A stretch of DNA of 64,000 nt, from NCBI GenBank assembly GCA_039794565.1, contig JAUQVX010000001.1, positions 62,001-126,000 on the forward strand, read 5' to 3'. The DNA comes from Gloeomargarita sp. SRBZ-1_bins_9. Lineage in GTDB: Bacteria > Cyanobacteriota > Cyanobacteriia > Gloeomargaritales > Gloeomargaritaceae. Shown piece after piece: positions 63,856-64,000 of this stretch. Made by a program: the position numbers and the translations under genes. The first letter of the stretch is position 1. The number at the start of each line of letters is the position of its first letter. Below the pieces are notes generated by a model, which had not been told where the DNA came from, did not search any database, and worked only from the letters and a program-made list of their open reading frames with translations.

Positions 63856-64000
63856 ATGACCATAGCGGCGCGACCAGCCCCAGGAGCGAGTTGGCGTGAA
63901 TGGGTGGCAACGGCGCTGGAGTTAGCGGGTAAGGCGCGCTGCGAACGTTTTTTTGGCCGCTTAGCGTATCTTCCCCTGACCGGGGACGGCCTGTGGCAAG
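63856..64000 (+). CDS. Start of an unidentified gene (cut by window edge)
   Basis: An open frame from ATG 63856 runs to the window end, giving 48 residues that begin MTIAARPAPGASWREWVATA and continue through ELAGKARCERFFGRLAYL. GGGAAAG lies 5-11 bases upstream and codon use resembles the neighbours. It begins 70 bases after the dihydroorotase-like gene. Too little is visible to name a family. Confidence 0.5.
   Translation, partial: MTIAARPAPGASWREWVATALELAGKARCERFFGRLAYLPLTGDGLWQ

Noticed and set aside
1-64000. tRNA genes, rRNA, CRISPR arrays or insertion sequences
   Set aside because: I looked through the spacers and saw no cloverleaf-like segments, regularly spaced repeats, transposase frames or paired terminal repeats.

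Overview
The window is a densely packed stretch of a cyanobacterial chromosome. The lineage evidence is direct: genes for the photosystem II extrinsic proteins PsbO and PsbU, a BvdR-type biliverdin reductase, cyanophycin synthetase, an Ftn2/ZipN (ARC6-type) division protein, a group 3 sigma factor of the SigF type, COP23, DUF4278 and DUF2358 proteins, and a DUF92 phytyl-phosphate kinase homologue. By eye the DNA is GC-rich with a strong preference for C/G at third codon positions. I noticed no GCGATCGC (HIP1) octamers. That would fit a high-GC, possibly thermal or early-branching unicellular lineage, but I cannot name the species. No rRNA, tRNA, CRISPR array, prophage or intact insertion sequence was seen.

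Layout. 1-4.7 kb: the end of a CHAD (polyphosphate-binding) gene, divergent sulfate-assimilation genes cysH and sir, and a B12-dependent radical SAM protein resembling hopanoid C-2 methylases. 4.7-12 kb, minus strand: cydAB quinol oxidase, hemF, bioB, then a peroxiredoxin / pseudouridine synthase / RodZ-like / membrane-anchored unknown operon. 12-19.5 kb, mostly plus: trmL, a LysM-M23 cell-wall hydrolase behind a structured leader that resembles a c-di-AMP riboswitch, a folate/biopterin transporter, an Nfu scaffold, and a tightly coupled glyA / glycosyl-phosphate transferase / bvdR operon. 19.4-28 kb: secG, pyk, a GerMN protein, dapB, a compact EgtB-like enzyme, a peptide-type solute-binding lipoprotein, and a three-gene Roadblock + double-V4R cassette of unknown role. 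28-38 kb: DUF2358 / thioredoxin / aminotransferase, a decayed Uma2 gene, nadA, then a plus-strand run cobA / flotillin-like / bioF / cbiD / CBS, and glmS. 38.5-49 kb: lpxD, ftn2, small cyanobacterial proteins, a DUF92 kinase, a methyltransferase, succinate-semialdehyde dehydrogenase, sigF, and a COP23 / serine protease / psbO cluster. 49-64 kb: glgB, a plsC / TPR / argS / sugar nucleotidyltransferase operon, folD, psbU, nadB, cphA, era, a dihydroorotase homologue that has lost its zinc ligands, and the first codons of an unknown gene.

The genes are mainly housekeeping: tetrapyrrole, NAD, biotin and cobalamin cofactors, carbon and nitrogen storage (glgB, cphA), envelope and photosystem II. Compaction is extreme. 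Same-strand genes are coupled by ATGA or TGATG junctions. Four convergent pairs share one 4-base stop tetranucleotide read on both strands. The observations I consider most worth following are the Roadblock/V4R cassette, psbO sitting behind a lumenal or periplasmic protease gene, a Pho-box-like repeat before the CHAD gene, the LysM-M23 leader, the metal-site-less dihydroorotase and the shared-stop pattern.
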